A DNA stretch of 64,000 nt from the NCBI RefSeq assembly GCF_014696135.1, contig NZ_JACJPP010000011.1:62001-126000 (forward strand), read 5' to 3'. The notes beneath the pieces are model-generated. The model saw only the letters and a list, made by a program, of their open reading frames with translations, searched no databases and was not told where the DNA came from. This DNA comes from Nodosilinea sp. FACHB-141 (GTDB lineage Bacteria > Cyanobacteriota > Cyanobacteriia > Phormidesmidales > Phormidesmidaceae). Of this stretch, positions 63,728 to 64,000 are shown piece by piece; position 1 is the stretch's first letter, and each line of letters begins with the position of its first letter. The position numbers and the translations under genes were made by a program.

Positions 63728-64000
63728 CTAGTTTTGGGTTGCCCCGCGCAGCACGGCCTCGCCGTTCACAAATTCTAGACCGTCGAGGGTGAGGCCGGCT
63801 TGGGGCAGGGCGAGGTTGATGCGCTCAGTGATTTGAGCCGGGTCAAGGCCGGTGAGGCGGGCTACATCGTCTAGCGATAGGTTGACCCGGCCGACTTGAA
63901 TGCGGGTGTCATCGCCTAGCACCAGTCGGCCATTATCTACGCGGGGGCTGCCTTCGATGCCGATGTAGAGGGGGCGATCGCCCAGCATGGGTACGCTACT
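63728..64000 (-). CDS. LmeA/DUF2993-like protein, C-terminal part (partial)
   Basis: A minus-strand frame runs from its stop at 63728 off the window end. The visible ~90 residues (RIQVGRVNLSLDDVARLTGL, ITERINLALPQAGLTLDGLE) fit the C-terminal part of the LmeA/DUF2993 group of envelope lipid-binding-like proteins, common in cyanobacteria. The N-terminus, including any signal peptide, is outside the window. Confidence 0.6.
   Translation of the reverse strand, partial: SSVPMLGDRPLYIGIEGSPRVDNGRLVLGDDTRIQVGRVNLSLDDVARLTGLDPAQITERINLALPQAGLTLDGLEFVNGEAVLRGATQN

Overview
The window is bacterial chromosome from a cyanobacterium, most likely a filamentous Leptolyngbya/Nodosilinea-type strain. The group is supported by the CP12 gene, the gamma-tocopherol methyltransferase, the CYP110-type P450, several families known mainly from cyanobacteria (DUF3386, DUF3181, DUF2301), short zinc-free adenylate kinase, absence of rpsN and rpmD from the spc ribosomal cluster, and very frequent HIP1 octamers (GCGATCGC, e.g. 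2103-2110 and 7094-7101). The genus is an inference; the cyanobacterial assignment is secure.

Layout. 1-7.2 kb: plus-strand ribosomal block from the end of rpsC through rplP-rpmC-rpsQ-rplN-rplX-rplE-rpsH-rplF-rplR-rpsE-rplO-secY-adk-infA. It stops abruptly after infA, with no rpmJ-rpsM-rpsK-rpoA. 7.2-9.3 kb: a minus-strand pair, a DUF1611/DgcN-like P-loop protein and a dipeptide epimerase (DgcA-like). 9.5-13.2 kb: a secreted CHRD protein, an ECF sigma factor, its RskA-like anti-sigma partner and a PLP decarboxylase. 13.2-13.6 kb: a non-coding stretch with three DnaA-box matches, two of them forming a perfect 13-bp inverted repeat. 13.6-19.6 kb: DUF3386, SpoU methylase, small conserved proteins, PRC-barrel protein, a Ycf29-like response regulator, a chromate transporter and a decayed PadR regulator. 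19.7-24.1 kb: VanX-like dipeptidase, secreted protein, FIST sensor protein, CP12, ArsC/Spx-like protein and CsbD. 24.3-30.6 kb: a long proline-rich protein of unknown function, an SLH/DUF3747 envelope protein, tocopherol methyltransferase and the KtrB potassium channel subunit.

30.9-35.1 kb: minus-strand block rplS, tRNA-Trp, secE, nusG, rplK, rplA, rplJ, rplL, with a long leader before rplJ. 35.3-39 kb: a PAS-GAF-GAF histidine kinase, DUF2301 membrane protein and an unknown protein. 39-41.1 kb: AT-rich DNA with a group-4 glycosyltransferase, probably acquired. 41.2-47.7 kb: CYP110, MTHFR-like protein, trpS, unknown proteins, alpha/beta hydrolase and a macro-domain protein. 47.7-54.8 kb: a minus-strand carbon block with phosphoglucomutase, glycogen phosphorylase, two tandem histidine phosphatases and acetate kinase, which fits glycogen breakdown toward acetate. 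55-64 kb: double-GNAT protein, 3-methyladenine glycosylase, a 59-residue membrane protein, MBL/beta-CASP protein, DUF296, an RHH-like + HNH nuclease pair, era, yjbQ, a second RHH-like protein with a palindrome-rich upstream region, a conserved unknown, thioredoxin and a partial LmeA-like gene.

Most of the DNA is ordinary core genome. The parts most worth a second look are the DnaA-box cluster, the RHH/HNH pair, the DgcN/DgcA pair, the PadR pseudogene, four intergenic loci built of short tandem repeats arranged as purine/pyrimidine hairpins, and a small membrane-protein ORF whose position moves the start of the neighbouring DNA glycosylase.
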